Below, piece after piece: positions 47,916 to 57,497 of a stretch of 64,000 bases of DNA. Position numbers and translations under genes: made by a program. Source of the stretch: Spirosoma pollinicola (GTDB lineage: Bacteria > Bacteroidota > Bacteroidia > Cytophagales > Spirosomataceae); the NCBI RefSeq assembly GCF_002831565.1, contig NZ_CP025096.1, positions 8,614,468 to 8,678,467 of the forward strand, in the 5' to 3' direction. The notes under the pieces are model-generated. The model was not told the origin of the DNA, searched no databases, and saw nothing but the letters and a program-made list of their open reading frames with translations. The number at the start of each line of letters is the position of its first letter. Within the stretch, counting starts at the first letter, position 1.

Positions 47916-48212
47916 GGTAATGGCTTAACTGCGTTGAATAGGGTATCTTTGTGAATGGTCTTAGAAGCAGTTTCCTGTAAGCATTGTGGGCAAACCAAAC
48001 ACGTCAAACGGTATGGTACCACTCGCGCTGGTACCCAACGCTACCGATGCTATGACTGCGGTCGAACCTTTGTCCAAACCTACACGCATAAGGCTCGTGA
48101 CCCCTTGGTCAAAGAGCAAATCACTCAGATGGTACTCAACGGAGCAGGGATACGTGATACCGCCCGTGTTTTAGGCGTCAACCGGAACACCGTTAGCGCT
48201 CAGTTTAAAAAA
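47916..48212 (+). mobile_element. insA: IS1 left part with insA, cut by linker
   Basis: IS end GGTAATGGCTTAACTGCG at 47916. InsA starts at ATG 47955: MVLEAVSCKHCGQTKHVKRY then GTQRYRCYDCGRTFVQTY (four-Cys zinc finger) and GIRDTARVLGVNRNTVSAQF (HTH). The insB reading frame is beyond the contig edge. A TATCTTTG promoter box sits at 47943. A near-identical copy runs from the left edge of contig L (59752-60009). Confidence 0.85.
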
Positions 48213-48224
48213 CTAGCTAGCTAG
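48213..48224. other. contig linker (G/H junction)
   Basis: Cuts IS1 on the left and IS21 istB on the right. Confidence 0.93.
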
Positions 48225-48436
48225 AACTGGCCCTGTTACAGATTATGGAAGACCGGTATGGTCGCCACTCAACGATCATAACCTCCCAGCTACCGGTTGC
48301 TCAATGGTATGATTATCTGGCAGAACCAACGATTGCCGATGCCTTCCTAGACCGGTTATTACATCAGGCTCACCGTATTGAGTTGAAAGGAGAGTCTCAA
48401 CGAAAACAGGGAAAAGGGGAAGAAAAATCAGTATAG
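48225..48436 (+). CDS. istB: IS21 helper ATPase IstB C-terminus, cut by linker
   Basis: The open frame reads LALLQIMEDRYGRHSTIITS then QLPVAQWYDYLAEPTIADAF and LDRLLHQAHRIELKGES, the AAA+ C-terminus of IstB. Downstream at about 48470-48521 are IS21-type multiple terminal repeats (ATTCCGGCAATC, ATTCCGGCAAATC on the minus strand), which set the IS right end at about 48520, inside midA. Confidence 0.85.
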
Positions 48437-49088
48437 CGCTTACCTTTATGTCCTTCTTCTTACACTTATCCACAGTGGCCTGATTTGCCGGAATACGTGG
48501 TCTTCGATTGCCGGAATATATAAGTTCCTGGGAGGCTGGCCGTAAAATCTCCTGGAAGCCCGTATCATAGCCCACAAATACCTCCATCAACTGCTGTTGC
48601 ATAATCACGGCGTGAACCGCAAAGGTATCGACCAGCTCATTGGAAAGGATACAACCCGTGATTTTCCCTAGTTCGTCCATCGACTCATGCCAACTTACTT
48701 TGTCGGGTAAATGGCTTCGTTCAATGGCCTGCATGACTGGGCTTTTTTCAATGATACAGTAGCGTAAGGGATCATACAGGCTAGCATTATTTTTTAGGTA
48801 CGATAGGATATCGGCACATAAGGCACCGGTGCCTGCTCCATATTCAACAATGGTAAAGGGCTCCTTGCCCAGAATGGCCCACATTTTTTCCAGCTGTTTA
48901 CCGATCAGAGTCCCAAAGACGGGGGTCAGGCAGGCACTGGTGTAAAAGTCGCCCGTGGGGCCAATCTTGGTAGGGGGTGAGGTATAATAGCCCAAGCCAG
49001 GGTGGTAGAGGCACAGGTCCATGAATTCTTGGAACGGAATGGGTCCCTGCTGCTTTATTTTTTTAATAATAAGGTCGGAGAGCGTCAT
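48276..49088 (-). pseudogene. MidA-type SAM-dependent methyltransferase disrupted by IS21
   Basis: MTLSDLIIKKIKQQGPIPFQ, YHPGLGYYTSPPTKIGPTGD and FTIVEYGAGTGALCADILSY (SAM-binding motif I) match the MidA/NDUFAF7 family that methylates an arginine in complex I assembly. Only about 189 residues are native. From about 48521 downward the frame reads IS21 terminal repeats (YSGNRRPRIPANQATVDK) and then istB antisense. The family is about 380 aa, so the C-terminal half is missing. Confidence 0.82.
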
Positions 49089-49348
49089 CAGTGAACCATC
49101 AGGGCTTGTCTACCCCCTATGAACGCTGCGTATTTAGTTGGGTTAGGGTAGCAGAACCAAAAGTGAGCGTGTGGCCATTCTATAAAGAGTCACCAACCTC
49201 AGGCTATGAATGGCCTTAGATAACTCGTGACAATTGTTCTTCTCTTGACCGCAATAGCGGTCAAGAGAATCGCTTATTTTTAAGTCAGGACAAAACACAT
49301 TTTTTATTTCCCTGCCAACAAATCTCAAACCACTTCAGGCCACTGAAG

Positions 49349-50113
49349 CTACCGCTCAATGACCTCTTCTAAGTAACGACTCAGTTGGCTATGAAGAAAA
49401 CTGACAATTGGCACCGACGTTTTTTGACGCCAACTGGCCTCAATAGCGTCAAAATAAAGACGGCTCTGGTCGGCATAGACAAAACTAAGCGGTACACCAT
49501 GATACTGCTGAATATAACTCATCAGTAACCGGGCCATGCGGCCATTCCCCGCGCCAAAAGGGTGAAGGCTTAGCAGGTGGAAATGAGCTTGAAACGACAA
49601 ATCGTAAAGCTGGCGGGGTGTTTTTAGCTGATTGATGCGAGTATTAATGTCTTTAAGTAGCTCAGCCAAGGCCACAGGCAGTTTGTGAGCACCGACCAAT
49701 CCGCCTCGGCCAGCCAGGGCGTTGTCGATTCGCAATTCTCCTTTCCGAGTATCGATTGTGCTGAGCAACGAGTGGAGGGGCCCGCCGGTTTGGCGCATTA
49801 AATTGGCCGCCAGTTGTTGACAGGTCAATTGGCTTAAGGGTTCATGGTGAGTGGCCATGGTCAGGATCTGCCCCAAGGTATAGTGGTAATCGATGATCAT
49901 CAACTGGTCGGTTTGCCGATGGTCATCCAGCAGGTTACCGGTCTGAATCAGTGTCTTGGTTTGGGGCAGGGTGAGGCCTGCGCCGTCGATAGCAGTCGAG
50001 TGATAGGCAAGTAGGATGAGCGGATCAAGCGTCTGGCCGTTAGTGTTGATCGCTGCCGCTTGAAAACGGTCGATCAATTGGGGTAAGGTGGCGAGGGGTA
50101 AGTTAGCTTTCAT
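49349..50113 (-). CDS. Fic-family protein with altered core and inhibitory motifs
   Basis: 254 aa. The Fic signature is HPFGAGNGRMARLLMSY, where the consensus HPFx(D/E)GNGRxxR has Asp/Glu and this one has Ala at the Mg-binding position. The N-terminal inhibitory motif, normally (S/T)xxxE(G/N), reads STAIDG with Asp. The flap and helical bundle look normal (GGLVGAHKLPVALAELLKDI, LSLHPF). Fic enzymes usually transfer AMP from ATP to Ser/Thr/Tyr of a target. Loss of the acidic residue predicts weak or changed chemistry. No antitoxin gene is adjacent. Confidence 0.85.
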   Translation of the reverse strand: MKANLPLATLPQLIDRFQAAAINTNGQTLDPLILLAYHSTAIDGAGLTLPQTKTLIQTGNLLDDHRQTDQLMIIDYHYTLGQILTMATHHEPLSQLTCQQLAANLMRQTGGPLHSLLSTIDTRKGELRIDNALAGRGGLVGAHKLPVALAELLKDINTRINQLKTPRQLYDLSFQAHFHLLSLHPFGAGNGRMARLLMSYIQQYHGVPLSFVYADQSRLYFDAIEASWRQKTSVPIVSFLHSQLSRYLEEVIER

Positions 50114-50116
50114 AGG

Positions 50117-50359
50117 AAAGAATGCTGGCTAAAAAGGTTACATCGGGTAGCTCGACCGATTTTAGCGGCTCAAGAGAACGAACGCTTTACAGGTGACCAA
50201 GCTATGTTGGTCAATGCATATCGAAATGGACATCTGCTATTGGCTAGCCGTAGTTTTCACAACAAGCCTGCGTTAGTGATTACACATGTTGCCAGTTTCG
50301 AAAAGGAGTATCTTCAGGCTACTGAGCAATCAGGGTACAAATCAGCAACGGTCATTTGA
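50117..50359 (+). pseudogene. possible C-terminal remnant of a gene
   Basis: An uninterrupted frame without a convincing start reads RPILAAQENERFTGDQAMLV, NAYRNGHLLLASRSFHNKPA and LVITHVASFEKEYLQATEQS then GYKSATVI and stop. It looks protein-like, but I recognise no family. The remaining intergenic stretch to 50533 shows nothing else. Confidence 0.3.
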
Positions 50360-50533
50360 GATTTGGAACTAGCTCATGCTAGTACGGCCAAATAGTTTCA
50401 ATGTTCATTACATAGCTAAGGATGACGTAAAGTAGCACTGCTTTACAAGGCTTAAACAATCGTTTGAGAGTGTAAACAAGCAGGGTTGCCTAATCTAGTC
50501 CTTGTTAGCATGACGTTTAGGGGAATGATTGGT

Positions 50534-51166
50534 TTATAAAGGCCTGTAGTAATCAGTCTCCTGGCTATCAGTCATATACTTATGAAGTTGGCCTAAGTAA
50601 GCCTTCACGCTGCGATCCCATGTCCGCAGTTGTTGAGCTGTCGATTCATCATAGGCATACGTCTTTTTGTCACACTGATACAACTCCCGAATCGGCAAGC
50701 CATGGCCAACCGAATCACGCTGGGCTCTAAACTGACTCAATCGATACCGATACCGGCCCGCTTTGACTCTTAGCTCAACGGTGACCCGGTAGTCTTGAGG
50801 GGTGGTGGAGCCTGCTTGCGCATGTTGCAAGGTGATGATGCCGCACCGGTTAATATGGTGTTTTGCGCCATGAGCCATGGGCAACAGCGAACCTGTACGC
50901 AGCGTATGGGTCATAAAGTGGTGGGCTCGATTGTACAATTGGGTCCTGGACGCTCCCCTTACCGGCACGACAGCTAGGTAAACGATATCACCGGACTCGC
51001 CATCGATAGGCACTAGTTGATAGATGAAGGATTGATAGGTTTGGGCTTGGGCATAGAGATTAACGGGTCCTTGAATCAACCCAGCAAGGACAATAAAGTT
51101 GAGCCATCGGGGCCAGCATCGGCCAATAGATTGGAAAACAACTCTGACTGATCGGTAAAGCTCCAT
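50534..51166 (-). CDS. DUF4468-like secreted protein
   Basis: 210 aa. The hydrophobic N-terminus (WLNFIVLAGLIQGPVNLYAQ) looks like a signal peptide cleaved near residue 40. YQLVPIDGESGDIVYLAVVP, SRTQLYNRAHHFMTH and VTVELRVKAGRYRYRLSQF follow the DUF4468 pattern (short domain with an RA-W/F-F helix then a GRYRYRL strand). A related gene is degraded at 15108-15589. Function unknown; such proteins are exported in Bacteroidetes. The start may be one of several downstream codons. Confidence 0.6.
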   Translation of the reverse strand: MELYRSVRVVFQSIGRCWPRWLNFIVLAGLIQGPVNLYAQAQTYQSFIYQLVPIDGESGDIVYLAVVPVRGASRTQLYNRAHHFMTHTLRTGSLLPMAHGAKHHINRCGIITLQHAQAGSTTPQDYRVTVELRVKAGRYRYRLSQFRAQRDSVGHGLPIRELYQCDKKTYAYDESTAQQLRTWDRSVKAYLGQLHKYMTDSQETDYYRPL

Positions 51167-51390
51167 AAACGAGTAGGCATTAGGTTAACTGATAGAGGCT
51201 AATTGCTACGCTGGTGAATGGAGGTAGAGCCGTCTCGATTGTTGGCTCAACTCAAAGATAGTCAGGATTTTCACCAATTGTGCTTACCAATGAAGGGTTA
51301 TTGGTTGCCTGTTCACTGGTACTGATTTAAAGGACGGTCCCAAAGAAGTCATAATTTGGGGCCATATCGTAGAGACAGTATCTCTTTACT

Positions 51391-51688
51391 TGTCTTAGCC
51401 CCCTGAATGACTGGACAAAATTGCAAAAACAGTTTAGTCCTTTTACATTCAGAAATCATGAGCAAAATAAGGCGGAGTTTTACTCCCGAAGATCGTTATT
51501 CCATCGTCCAGGAAGCTATCCGTGACGGCCATGCCGAGACTTCTCGTAAGTACAGCCTATCCCCTTCGCTGCTGCGCAGGTGGCGATTGAAATATTTGAG
51601 CAAAGGCAAAGAAGGCCTGAAAGATTCCTATGCACGTCTCGATCCCCAACTGCGGGCTCTCGAAGAGGAAAATGAACGCTTGAAGCGG
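51391..51688 (+). mobile_element. IS3-family element 5' half with OrfA, cut by linker
   Basis: Left IS end TGTCTTAGCCCCCTGAATGA at 51391. OrfA from ATG 51458: MSKIRRSFTPEDRYSIVQEA then HAETSRKYSLSPSLLRRWRL and LEEENERLKRLA (leucine-zipper-like tail), cut at the linker. The 3' half of the same IS type is at 37885-38181, but the 3-bp flanks (ACT versus CTA) do not match, so it is another copy. Confidence 0.8.
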
Positions 51689-51700
51689 CTAGCTAGCTAG
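51689..51700. other. contig linker (H/I junction)
   Basis: Cuts IS3 OrfA on the left and an ISKra4-like transposase on the right. Confidence 0.93.
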
Positions 51701-51975
51701 GGCTAAATAATTCACTGTTAGCAATTTGTATCTGTCCGTAACGCGTTGTCATCTTTTTTTTTACGTCGGTCAGTTGGCACATCACTCAGGCTTTTTTCCA
51801 AGACTTGCCGACCCAATTCCTGCCAAATTTCATCGAACGACTTTTCATAGTCGTAGAAAGTTGGCTTGCTTTTAAGTTGTTGCAGGTCTTGATATTTTTG
51901 GCGGGCCAAGGCTATGTATTCATCTTCAGTCATGCCCTAAGCTAACGACATCAGGCGACAATTTGAAATGCACCC
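51701..51975 (-). mobile_element. ISKra4-like element, 5' end with two-frame transposase start, cut by linker
   Basis: IS end at 51975, reading inwards GGGTGCATTTCAAATTGTCG. The first frame (51933-51718) is MTEDEYIALARQKYQDLQQL, FYDYEKSFDEIWQELGRQVL, SDVPTDRRKKK. At an A9 run (51754-51762) the other frame continues KMTTRYGQIQIANSELFSP into the linker, which suggests programmed frameshifting. The matching other end is at 63807-64000. Confidence 0.65.
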
Positions 51976-52360
51976 CATCAGTCTATGGCTAATCAAACGC
52001 CGGAACAAGTGTTTAAAGGGAAAGATAGAAGTACAAACCGAGTGAAAATTACGAATAACAAACAATTTCGTTATTCAATAAAGTGGTCCGGTTTAAGGGG
52101 CGCAGTATGTGAAGACGTTCAGCGCTGGCCTACTTTACACTGGTTAAATACAGTAAAAGGCAACTTCAAAATGTTGCTTGAATTTTTGTCCAGTATTTTT
52201 CAGCAAGTCCAGACCTTGGCAACGAGGGTCAGTGTGTTAGCTTTGCAAAATGTAAAAACGATCTGCGCTTCAGTAAATATTATCTTAAGTTAACGATTTA
52301 TCTATTGTCCAATGTGTCAAAATTACCATCATTTAGAGTTGCAAAGCTTAAAGTTAGAAA
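51976..52360. other. intergenic, no supported gene
   Basis: Contains an unrecognised plus-strand frame (51985-52293, MANQTPEQVFKGKDRSTNRV) with no domain, signal peptide or neighbour that supports it. Confidence 0.4.
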
Positions 52361-53407
52361 TCAACTTAATAAATCAAAATATAAAGAATTTACTTCACAA
52401 GAAATAGAGTGTAAATTGAAGAGCGTATTAGCTAGTTCATAAGAGGCATTTGCCAAAGAATGTCTTAAATTAGAATCATCTATACAAAGCATTAGTTGAA
52501 TAGAAAGAGTGTCAATATCACCTGGCTCAAAAATTAAGGCATTCACTGAATTTGTCAATATATCAGGTATACCTCCCACGGGTGTAGTAATAACAGGCAA
52601 ACTATAGGAAAAAGCGTCAAGTACTGCCATTGGAAATCCTTCAGCATAACTGGGTAAACAAAAAATAGACGCTTTTTGAAAAAGCAATTCTTTTTCCTCA
52701 CTCTCTACCCAACCTACAAAATGAGTTCTATCGCTAATATTAAGAGCTTTAGCTATCTCTTTACCAGTATTAATTTGTCCATTACCAGCAAATACTAAAT
52801 GCCATGATGGATATTTATGATAAATTAAAGCAAAAGATGCTAATAAATCCTGAAAACCTTTACGATTATTGAGCGTACCAGCAAATAAAATAATGTTTTC
52901 TTTCGGTAAGTCAGATTTGTTAACTAAAGTACAAGGGTTATAAATTACAACAATTTTACTTGACAAGCTAGGCCATTTTATGTTCATTTCTTTTTTCCAG
53001 TAGTTTGACAATACAACAATACGATCTGCACTGTAGAAAATATATTTATAAATAAAACTTATGTTACTATAAAGAGTAGTATCAGGACTAAATGAATGAA
53101 AATGAACAATTAATTTTTTGCCAAATAATTTTGCAATAATAATAAAGAACAACTTTCGGAAAGCTGAAACCGGCTCACTCAAATGAACATGTACTAATTT
53201 CGCACTCAATATGTGAAAGAGGAAGATTAAAACTGCATTGAAAAAATATCCTAATTTAAAAAAAATATTTTTATCAATATGAGATTCAATCCAAATTATA
53301 TTCCATTTTTGCCAAAAATCAGTTTGTTTGTATGCATTTATTACGGAAGATACTCCTCCTCTAGTCCTACTACTTGTTCCAATAACTAATATTTTATACT
53401 TATTCAT
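52361..53407 (-). CDS. GT4 family glycosyltransferase
   Basis: 348 aa GT-B fold. N-terminal KILVIGTSSRTRGGVSSVIN (glycine-rich acceptor loop), VHVHLSEPVSAFRKLFF, KLIVHFHSFSPDT. C-terminal donor domain IILFAGTLNNRKGFQDLLAS, HFVGWVESEEKELLFQKASI, CLPSYAEGFPMAVLDAFSYS with the E-x7-E region and VGGIPDIL. It retains sugar configuration and builds exopolysaccharide from a nucleotide sugar. Its start overlaps the end of the acetyltransferase gene by 8 bp, so the two are translationally coupled. Confidence 0.88.
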   Translation of the reverse strand: MNKYKILVIGTSSRTRGGVSSVINAYKQTDFWQKWNIIWIESHIDKNIFFKLGYFFNAVLIFLFHILSAKLVHVHLSEPVSAFRKLFFIIIAKLFGKKLIVHFHSFSPDTTLYSNISFIYKYIFYSADRIVVLSNYWKKEMNIKWPSLSSKIVVIYNPCTLVNKSDLPKENIILFAGTLNNRKGFQDLLASFALIYHKYPSWHLVFAGNGQINTGKEIAKALNISDRTHFVGWVESEEKELLFQKASIFCLPSYAEGFPMAVLDAFSYSLPVITTPVGGIPDILTNSVNALIFEPGDIDTLSIQLMLCIDDSNLRHSLANASYELANTLFNLHSISCEVNSLYFDLLS

Positions 53408-53888
53408 TAACTTTCATAATTTTAATGACCACAGCAGGATTACCAGCTACAACAGTATTAGAAGGTACATCTTTAAGAACTACACTACCGGCCGCAATTA
53501 ACGAATTATCACCTATTGTAATATTTCCAATAACTACCGAATTAGCACCGATATTAACATTGTTGCCAATTACCGGGCTTTTACCATTATCTTTTGCGCT
53601 ACCTACTGTAGTATTTTGGCGAACCGTCACATTGTTGCCAATAACAGTCTGTCTATTGATAACTAATCCATGTCCATGAAATACATTAAAATTTTCACCA
53701 ATAATAGTTGTATCAGAAATGTCAATACCTAAAACCCACTGTACGCTAATCTTATAAACTGTCCTAATTGGAAAGCCTACTATTTTTAAGAAGAAATTCT
53801 TCGAAAAAAAGGCACTTACGCGAAACGCGACAATAAATAATAAACCCTTCGTGTTAGACTTCAAAAAAAATACTTCATTGATAAGTGA
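53400..53888 (-). CDS. serine-acetyltransferase-like hexapeptide O-acetyltransferase
   Basis: From ATG 53888 the protein is MSLINEVFFLKSNTKGLLFI with a left-handed beta-helix: FNVFHGHGLVINRQTVIGNN, VTVRQNTTVGSAKDNGKSPV, IGNNVNIGANSVVIGNITIG, AAGSVVLKDVPSNTVVAGNP. In an exopolysaccharide locus it probably acetylates a sugar with acetyl-CoA; cysteine synthesis is unlikely given its neighbours. An alternative start at 53918 adds ten residues. Confidence 0.85.
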   Translation of the reverse strand, partial: SLINEVFFLKSNTKGLLFIVAFRVSAFFSKNFFLKIVGFPIRTVYKISVQWVLGIDISDTTIIGENFNVFHGHGLVINRQTVIGNNVTVRQNTTVGSAKDNGKSPVIGNNVNIGANSVVIGNITIGDNSLIAAGSVVLKDVPSNTVVAGNPAVVIKIMKVNE

Positions 53889-53918
53889 CATAATAGTATT
53901 TTTAAGGTTAAAAATCAT

Positions 53919-54307
53919 TTTGATACATTATTAAATAACTAAATCATGTAATAATTTACGATAGGTTTAAGAAACTTAGATGATAAAATTGATAAAAATA
54001 GTATTGTTATCAATTTTATATATCTCCTTATATAAGTAAATTTTATTTATTTTAAAAGAAAAGAGCAATACTTGAAATAATGATGAATCCTATTACTACT
54101 TTATAGATTTATAGTGGGATAATCACAAAACCGGCTTGAATACAAATCTAATTAATTTAAAAATACATGCCTATAGTTATTAAAACATAAGTATGGATTT
54201 AAGCTTTCCACTCAGAGTCATTATGATGTTTCACTTGTTTCCTATAACTGACCTGCTTTTTCTTTGATGGAAAAAAAAGAAAGCACCAATGATTTCTTGT
54301 ATATCTC
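53919..54307. other. AT-rich intergenic, no supported gene
   Basis: About 390 bp between the acetyltransferase and the glycosyltransferase fragment. It is very AT-rich, with no frame recognised. It may hold a promoter for the acetyltransferase/GT4 pair. Confidence 0.5.
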
Positions 54308-54833
54308 TTAAAAAAAACTAAAAAAATTTCCGAAGTGATGCTTAATCGAAACTACTTGGAAAAATGACCTAACCAAGAGTAAAATTATATAAGGAAAAAT
54401 TCCATTAAATCTTACAAATGGGATTAGCAATAAACAAAATAATAAAAACAAAGCAGAGTAGCTATTACGAAAAAGTATTTTCAAAAAGCAGCGATTAGCT
54501 ATATGTTTCCTATCTAACAGACCTACATAGAAAAAGTCGCCAGACAGCATCATAGTTTTCATACGTGAGTAGCTCATACAACTAACCGTATGATGATTTA
54601 CAATAGTTTCGTTAAGTCTAGTTAAGAAAATTCCTTTTTGAGCAAATCTAAGACCAAAATCAAAATCTTCACATCTTTTAAACGATTCATTCATTCCATG
54701 AACAGCATCATAATATTTTTTATTAATAGAAAATACTCCTCCTACTACCACCTCTACTTTATTAACTACTAACTTTCGACGAAAATAAGGAGATTTTGTA
54801 ATAAAACTAAAATCATCATTATTATAGAAATAA
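54308..54833 (-). pseudogene. GT2 family glycosyltransferase, N-terminus removed by IS1
   Basis: The open frame from the IS1 edge reads YFYNNDDFSFITKSPYFRRK, then VVGGVFSINKKYYDAVHGMN, ESFKRCEDFDFGLRFAQKGI (the ED/D catalytic-side motif of GT2 C-domain), and a C-terminal membrane region (ALFLLFCLLLIPFVRF). The GT-A nucleotide-binding half (DDGS) is missing. The IS1 end (54834) sits directly at the break, so this is an insertional disruption. Confidence 0.75.
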
Positions 54834-55131
54834 TGGTAGTGGCTTAACTGCGTTTATCGGCAAAGAAAAACTGATTCATAAATAGGCCGATTGTTGTGTC
54901 ATGTACCGCAACAGACTTCGAAAAGCAAATGGTTCGGCGAGTCAGTCGTTTCAGGCGTGTTCGAAGAGTAAGATGCTTCCGCTAAGGACTCTGTAAAGAG
55001 GCTTTACGGACTAAGCGTAATCGTTGATCCAGGCAATCAAAGTAGGCCTACCAAGAGTCCGTTATCCACCTGATTACCTCAATTTTAGCCCGCTCCAATA
55101 GACTTAGCAAATATCGAAAGGTTTGGTGAGT
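54834..55131 (-). mobile_element. insB: IS1 right part with decayed insB, cut by linker
   Basis: IS end GGTAGTGGCTTAACTGCG at 54834. The minus frame (stop 54844-54846) reads TFRYLLSLLERAKIEVIRWI TDSW, stop, AYFDCLDQRLRLVRKASLQS, stop, then RTRLKRLTRRTICFSKSVAV HDTTIGLFMNQFFF, the IS1 InsB C-terminus. Two internal stops make it inactive. Confidence 0.75.
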
Positions 55132-55143
55132 CTAGCTAGCTAG
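55132..55143. other. contig linker (I/J junction)
   Basis: Cuts IS1 on the left and a TPR histidine kinase on the right. Confidence 0.93.
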
Positions 55144-57111
55144 CGTCCCGTTGTCGATCACCTTGATCACCACTTCACTACCGGCACAGCGCGTGCTCAC
55201 TCTCACCGTGGGCTGGTAACCCGATTCACTGCCCGCCTGCTTCTGGCGCTGCTGAACCGCATAAAACGCATTGGTGAACAGGTTCAGCAACACCCGGCTG
55301 ATGTCCTGGGGCACTACACTCACCTGACCCAGATTAGCATCCAGATCGACGGTGAACAAGGCATTGAAGGTTTTGTCTTTAGCCCGCAGGCCATGATAGG
55401 CCAGCCGCAGGTATTCATCACAGAGCGCGTTCAGATCGGTGGCTTCGCGCTGCCCCGTGCTGGCCCGTGAGTGCTGGAGCATGCCTTTGACGATGGAGGA
55501 GGCCCGCCCTCCATGATGATTAATCTTTTGCAGATTCTGCTTGAGGTCCACCAGCAGGTCGGCTTCCAGCTCGGGGTCACGATGGGCTTTAGCCTGTTCG
55601 TCGGCCAGTTCGTCGATGAGTTCGATGCTGACCTCGGCGAAGTTATTGACGAAGTTAAGGGGGTTCTGGATTTCGTGGGCGATGCCCGCGGTCAGTTCGC
55701 CCAGAGAGGCCATTTTTTCGCTTTGGATGAGTTGGTTCTGGGTCGTCTTCAACTCAACGAGTGCCTGATTTGTCTGATCACGCTGCGCCTGAATCTCCGT
55801 TTTTTGTTGTTGCAGTAACGCGTTGGCTTTTTGCTTCTGTCGGTTATTGCGGTAGGCTAAAAAGAGCAGTCCTGAAACCAGCGCCATACCAACGAACGTC
55901 CCCAGCAGCAACTGTCGTTGTCGCTGGGCCGTTTCCAGTTGTAAGGCCTTATCTTTTTTCAGCAAAGCAATCTGAGCCTGTTTTTCGGCCAGCCCATAAT
56001 TATATTGTAGAAGAGCCAGTTGTCGCTGGGTGTTTCGCCCCGTGAGGGTATCCATGTAAGCCATATACTGTTGCTGATAACCATAGGCATCGGCAAATTT
56101 ATTTTTTGCCGCATAAACCTGCGCCAAAATTTCATTGGCATCTCTGGCGGCCTCCCGGTATCCACCTTTTCGACTCAGGGTCAGACTTCGACGCCCGTAA
56201 TCCAGCGCATTGTCAAGTTGATTTTGTTTCAGATAAGCCCGCGCCAGTACCGCCTGAGTCCAGATGACCACATCCGTTTGGTTACTCGTTGCCAGCACAT
56301 TTATGGCCTTATACCCCATTTCGAGCGCTTCCTCATAATTACCCTCGGCTACATAGACCGCAGCCAGATTACTTTCGGCCTGAGCCGCCAGCCGTGGATT
56401 GTTCAATACGTGCGCCAGTCGAATAGCCTTGGTATAGTAGCGACTGGCGCGGTCGTAATCGCCTTCCAACCGGTGCAGTTCACCCAGCCCATTCAATACC
56501 CGGCATATGCCCACCTGATCGTTGATACGCTCATATAACTGAATCGTCGCCGATTGCATTTCCAGGCCCTGTTGATAATCACCAAGTATGGTATACAATC
56601 CACCCAGCCGTGCTTTGGCGCGAGCTATCAATTCCAGTCTACCCGTTTTTTCGGCGAGTTGCTGAGCTTGCAGGCTAATTGTGAGCGCAGGTACATAATC
56701 ACCGCGCTTTGTATAAAACCAGCCAATCTGACTCACCACCCGCACCAAACCATCCTGATCATTCAATTGGATAAATAACTTCCGGGCCTGTTCCAGATAA
56801 GCCAGCACATTCGCAGAGGTAGTATAACTGTCGTAGCCAGTGCCCAGTCCCAATAACGCCATGGCTTCTCCACGCCTGTAGTGGAGTTTACGTGACAAAG
56901 CCAGAGCCTCCTGCGAAAGCTTAATTGTCTGTTGATCGTTATCAGCACGCCATAAATAAGCCAGTTCATTAAGCTGATTTACACGAAAGGTATCGGCCTG
57001 CGGATGGCTATCCAGTTGGACTCGTAATGCAGACCGCAACGAATCCTGGCCCTGAGCCTTTGACAGACTTAGGCAAACGACTAAAAGAAATACTAAGCGA
57101 ATGACCCTCAT
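55144..57111 (-). CDS. TPR-containing sensor histidine kinase, 3' end cut by linker
   Basis: Signal peptide MRVIRLVFLLVVCLSLSKAQ, then about eight tetratricopeptide-like repeats (residues 25-350; for example AEKTGRLELIARAKARLGGL, YDRASRYYTKAIRLAHVLNN), a transmembrane helix (LLLGTFVGMALVSGLLFLAY, about 400), a coiled coil, HisKA (SLGELTAGIAHEIQNPLNFV with the phospho-His), and the start of HATPase (LLNLFTNAFYAVQQRQKQAG), ending in VIDNG (G1 box) at the linker. A paralogue whose C-terminus is identical in this region follows upstream at 57154. No regulator is in this contig. Confidence 0.88.
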
Positions 57112-57153
57112 AACTCCTCAGCGGTAACCTCTCTTCACTAGTTTATTCATGCC

Positions 57154-57485
57154 TCAGGCTGGCAATGTTACAATGAATGTTGTTCCCTCTCCTTCTTTAC
57201 TGGCTACCTTCAGGCTGCCCTGATGCCCCTTGGTGATGATCTCATAAGCCAGCGACAGACCCAACCCCGTCCCCTCCCCCGTGGGCTTGGTGGTGAAAAA
57301 GGGCTGGAAAATCTTCTGCTGAACCTCCTCCGACATACCCGTCCCGTTGTCGATCACCTTGATCACCACTTCACTACCGGCACAGCGCGTGCTCACTCTC
57401 ACCGTGGGCTGGTAACCCGATTCACTGCCCGCCTGCTTCTGGCGCTGCTGAACCGCATAAAACGCATTGGTGAACAGGTTCAGCA
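57154..57485 (-). CDS. second TPR-type histidine kinase, C-terminus only, 5' cut by linker
   Basis: Reads LNLFTNAFYAVQQRQKQAGS, VIKVIDNGTGM, FQPFFTTKPTGEGTGLGLSL and GHQGSLKVASKEGEGTTFIV TLPA: N, G1, F and G2 boxes of the HATPase domain. Positions 57340-57485 are identical to 55144-55289, so the two kinases are recent paralogues in tandem and the contig breaks inside the shared block at both ends. Confidence 0.85.
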
Positions 57486-57497
57486 CTAGCTAGCTAG
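57486..57497. other. contig linker (J/K junction)
   Basis: Cuts the kinase paralogue on the left and an IS630-type transposase on the right. Confidence 0.93.

Noticed and set aside
37885..51688. Joining contig H to contig F through one IS3 copy
   Set aside because: Terminal repeats match, but the 3-bp flanks differ (ACT versus CTA).
47916..55131. Joining contig G to reversed contig I through one IS1 copy
   Set aside because: The orientation fits, but the bases flanking the two IS1 ends show no matching target duplication and the insB piece has stops, so the join is unsupported.
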